The translations under genes and the position numbers were made by a program. From Alistipes sp. (lineage in GTDB: Bacteria > Bacteroidota > Bacteroidia > Bacteroidales > Rikenellaceae), in contig JALENN010000006.1 of NCBI GenBank assembly GCA_022767745.1, forward strand, positions 372,001 through 436,000: DNA of 64,000 nt, written 5' to 3'. Of the stretch, positions 61,467-64,000 are shown piece by piece (the stretch's first letter is position 1; every line of letters begins with the position of its first letter). The notes below the pieces were generated by a model. That model made no database searches. It had not been told where the DNA came from and was given only the letters and a program-made list of their open reading frames with translations.

Positions 61467-62954
61467 ATGAAGAAAATCATTCTCCCCGCCCTTGCCGCGT
61501 CGTTCGTGCTGGGCGCAGCGGGTGCGGCCACGGCGCAGGAGCGCGCCGCGGTCGACACGGTCTATTTCCAGCCAAAGAAGGACTTCGTGATGCACGTGAC
61601 GCCGCGTCACGACTACTCGCAGACCTACGTCACCAAGCTCTTCATGGCGCAGGCCAACTTCGACGGCCGCTACAAGCGCCGCGACAACGGCACCACCACC
61701 GTCCGCATGACCTGCGAGCAGGCCGTCGAGATCATTCGCGGCATGGACAACATCACGCTCGGCATGCCCAAGATCGTCTACCTCGTGGGCTGGCAGTACA
61801 ACGGCCACGACTCGAAGTACCCCGCCTTCTTCGACGGCAACTACGCGCTCAAGCGCCCGCAGGACCGCACGGCGCTCGAGAGCCTGCGCTGGGTGATGGC
61901 CGAGGGCAAGAAGTACAACACCTCGGTGTCGGTGCACATCAACATGATCGACGCCTACGAGGACAGCCCCCTGTGGGACAAGTACGTCGAGAACGACGTC
62001 ATCTCGCGCACCGAGTACGGCGCCATCCGCGGCGGCGAGTGGGGCTACCCCATCAGCTACGCGCAGGAGTGGAAGCTGGGCTTCACGCAGCAGCGCCTCG
62101 ACAAGCTGCTTGAGATCCTGCCCATACAGGAGGCCGGCACGATCCACATCGACGCCTTCCACTCGGAGGTTCCGCAGCCCGTGAAGAAGGAGGACGGCAC
62201 GTGGGGCATCGAGATGCAGTCGCCCATAAGCCCCTACCTCGGCTTCACGCGCGAGGACGAGATCGAGGCGCAGCGCAACATCATCAAGTACCTCGACTCG
62301 AAGGGTGTCGACGTCACCACCGAGGGCATCCCGCAGGGCGAGCTGCTGGGTATCTTCGACGGCTACCAGACGATGGGCTGGTGGTTCGTCGGCCGCGACA
62401 TCTACATGAACTACACGGCGCAGCAGATGTGCGGCGGCTACGACCCCTACAGCGGCGAGTGGGGCCGCCTCTTCGGCACGAACCTCAACGCCGAGCACGT
62501 CTTCCTTGAGGATCGCCCGCTGGCGGAGTCGTTCGCCGATTTCAAGGGCAAGTTCTGCACCATGACCGCCATCTTCAACTACCTGAACCGCTTCGACCGC
62601 AAGTACCGGGTCGAGGGCGGCGGCTATTACGCCGTGCAGTTCTCTGACGGCGTGCGGTCGGAGGTCGACAACGGCCGCTACATGATAAGCAAGGACGGCG
62701 TCATGATGGTCGACGACAACGACCTGCTGCTGCCAGCGCTGTGGCTCGACTCTCCGAGCATGATCGCCTACAGCGCCGACGGATACAAGAAGCGTACGTG
62801 GGAGCTTCCCGAGGGACAGTTCACGGCATCGAAGGTGGCCGTCTACCGCGTCGACGAGAACGGCCGCGAGCTGGTGGGCCACAAGAGCGTCGCCGGCGGC
62901 AAGCTGACCCTCTCGCTCGCCCCCAACGAGATGCTTCTCATAACGCAGGAGTAG
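61467..62954 (+). CDS. GH101-like glycoside hydrolase (endo-alpha-GalNAc-ase type)
   Basis: The 495-residue exported protein has a signal peptide ending ATAQ and a barrel domain resembling the catalytic core of GH101 endo-alpha-N-acetylgalactosaminidases, which remove core O-glycans from mucin-type proteins. The nucleophile candidate D229 is in IHIDAFHSE and the acid/base candidate E286 in VTTEGIP. Before them come VHINMIDAYEDSP and GGEWGYPI. The short C-terminal beta domain (about 410-495) is a typical alpha-amylase-like tail. True GH101 proteins are usually over 1,000 residues with added domains, so this is a minimal version and the substrate may differ. It has a strong terminator and stands alone. 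Confidence 0.78.
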   Translation: MKKIILPALAASFVLGAAGAATAQERAAVDTVYFQPKKDFVMHVTPRHDYSQTYVTKLFMAQANFDGRYKRRDNGTTTVRMTCEQAVEIIRGMDNITLGMPKIVYLVGWQYNGHDSKYPAFFDGNYALKRPQDRTALESLRWVMAEGKKYNTSVSVHINMIDAYEDSPLWDKYVENDVISRTEYGAIRGGEWGYPISYAQEWKLGFTQQRLDKLLEILPIQEAGTIHIDAFHSEVPQPVKKEDGTWGIEMQSPISPYLGFTREDEIEAQRNIIKYLDSKGVDVTTEGIPQGELLGIFDGYQTMGWWFVGRDIYMNYTAQQMCGGYDPYSGEWGRLFGTNLNAEHVFLEDRPLAESFADFKGKFCTMTAIFNYLNRFDRKYRVEGGGYYAVQFSDGVRSEVDNGRYMISKDGVMMVDDNDLLLPALWLDSPSMIAYSADGYKKRTWELPEGQFTASKVAVYRVDENGRELVGHKSVAGGKLTLSLAPNEMLLITQE

Positions 62955-63001
62955 CACTCTGCGGCCGCACGGCTCTCCCCGAGCCCCTTCCCTGCCCACA
63001 G

Positions 63002-63035
63002 TCCCGACACGCCGCGGCGTGCCGGGATTTTTTTT
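63002..63035 (+). terminator. Terminator of the GH101-like gene
   Basis: TCCCGaCACGCCG / CGGCGTGcCGGGA (one internal mismatch) is followed by eight T. Confidence 0.88.
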
Positions 63036-63132
63036 CGGCCGTGTCCGTACATGCGTCCGCCGTCGGATCGGTCCTTCCGGCCGGAAACTGACTAAAAAAC
63101 AGTAAATTTACCCGTTGCAGACGTTTTTTTCG

Positions 63133-63140
63133 TATCTTTG
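63133..63140 (+). promoter_or_regulatory. Promoter -7 element of the DUF3857 gene
   Basis: TATCTTTG (exact) lies 25 bases before the ATG at 63165. Confidence 0.6.
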
Positions 63141-63164
63141 TAAACAACCTAAATGCCAACCACC

Positions 63165-64000
63165 ATGAAACGCACGATTATTGCCCTTGTCGCAGTGCTT
63201 GCAGCGGGTATTTTGGCGGCACATGCGCAGCGCTATCCCAAAAAGTATATCGAGGTGCATAAGTATGGCAAGGTCACGCCTGCCGAATTCGATGAAAGTA
63301 CGTATCCCGAGTCGGTGCGGGATTACGATGCCGTCATACTGGAACATACCGACGATATCTTCTTGGAGGTGGATTCGACATATAGCAAAGGCTTCGACGG
63401 GAAACCTCAATGGATAAAATACTACAATTACTATCGCACCGAACGTTACAAGATAAAGATCCGAAAGGAGTCGGGCCTGAAATATGCCGATATCGAGCTG
63501 CTGCACCGGCATATTGCCAAACCTACGGACCATGTAGGCTTCCTTTACGGGGTACAGGGGGTGCACATACAACATGAAGAGGGACAAGGTCGTCGACAGC
63601 AAGTTGAAACCGCGCCATATATCAAACCGCATGCTCGATGATTCGACCCAGCAGATCTCATTCACCATGCCTGATGTGGCCGTGGGGTCGATAATCGAGT
63701 ATGAGTTCGAGCGGAAGTATGTTTCGACCTACCCGATTGACAGGGAGGTGATTCTGCAGCACGACCGGCCGATATTGAAGAGCCGGTGTATAGTTTCGAT
63801 GGCATATTGGAACAGTAACCTGGATGTGTTCAAGGCGTTTCTGTCAGACTGTTACGGGGACATCCCGTACCGTACCGAAAACGGCTTCTACGGGAGACAT
63901 TTCAGGACAAATTATGTCGAGGGAATGCCCGAATGGACATGTGACGATCCGTTCGGCATGCGCACCAATTTGTCATACCGCATGCCATCGAGGCCAGATA
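63165..64000 (+). pseudogene. DUF3857 secreted protein with frameshift, 3' part missing
   Basis: The frame opens with a signal peptide (MKRTIIALVAVLAAGILAAHAQ) and continues through LKYADIELLHRHIAKPTD and FLYGVQG. It then runs into an unrelated tail and a stop at 63641. From about 63562 the plus-one frame is open to the window end and reads CTYNMKRDKVVDSKL, SFTMPDVAVGSIIEYEFE and beyond, the continuous DUF3857 pattern. The switch coincides with a run of five G (63557-63561); with four G the two parts would join in frame. This is either a frameshift mutation, a phase-variable tract or a read error. DUF3857 proteins often carry a transglutaminase-like domain later on. The third positions are more A/T-rich than in the window at large. 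Confidence 0.75.

Overview
The window is a chromosomal segment of a GC-rich member of the Bacteroidota, most likely Bacteroidales. The evidence is the recurring promoter form TAnnTTTG upstream of starts on both strands, the near absence of Shine-Dalgarno sequences, and family content typical of that phylum: S46 dipeptidyl peptidase, DUF4956 with a VTC polymerase domain, a BACON-type lipoprotein, a second EF-G, a BamA-like lipoprotein, a patatin/beta-barrel fusion and a DUF3857 protein. An Alistipes-like (Rikenellaceae) gut commensal would fit the base composition and the putative host-glycan enzymes, but this is an inference and genus is not established.

Layout. 0-1 kb: two minus-strand genes of unknown family, one cut by the window edge. 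1-1.8 kb: spacer with DnaA-box-like motifs. 1.8-3.8 kb: secreted protein, VTC-domain polymerase and DUF4956 membrane partner. 4-11 kb: pcrA helicase, a degenerate 60-bp repeat array, nth, an S41 protease lipoprotein and a phosphoesterase whose 3' end is tandemly duplicated. 11-21.5 kb: sppA, a monooxygenase-like protein, DPP7, an esterase, an OB-fold lipoprotein with a PepSY-type membrane protein, a GH123-like enzyme and mrp. 21.5-22.5 kb: a 1-kb AT-containing spacer with a DnaA box and 75-bp repeats. 22.5-31 kb: WG-repeat-like protein, ECF sigma factor, sulfatase, phosphatase/PQQ fusion and an EF-G2 paralogue. 32-43 kb: AraC regulator, candidate small RNA, dapF coupled to a BamA-like gene, two hydrolases, a MATE exporter with a structured leader, metG and ilvE. 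43.4-44.6 kb: five parS-like sites. 44.7-52 kb (minus): pheS, TPR protein, EnvC-like activator, ybeY, mnmG. 52-64 kb: patatin/barrel protein, an unidentified 648-aa protein, a tandem ABC ATPase, an MsbA-like exporter, a DHH phosphoesterase, a GH101-like enzyme and a frameshifted DUF3857 gene.

The most informative non-coding signal is replication and segregation architecture. Spot counts of G and C on the plus strand go from C-rich (left of about 21.5 kb) to G-rich (right of about 22.5 kb) for genes on both strands. The 1-kb spacer at the switch has an AT-rich stretch, a TTTTCCACA box and repeat arrays, and about 22 kb further right there is a dense cluster of TGTTCCACGTGGAACA-type sites. Together these suggest that the window spans the chromosome origin domain (oriC plus the ParB loading zone). 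This is a prediction from sequence, not a demonstrated origin.

Functionally, many proteins carry signal peptides or lipoboxes and would work at the envelope: secreted peptidases, sulfatase, putative O-glycan hydrolases, an outer-membrane assembly-like lipoprotein and cell-wall hydrolase activation. They are interspersed with conserved housekeeping genes (pcrA, nth, mrp, metG, pheS, mnmG, ybeY, ilvE, dapF). No transposase, integrase, CRISPR array, tRNA or rRNA was recognised.
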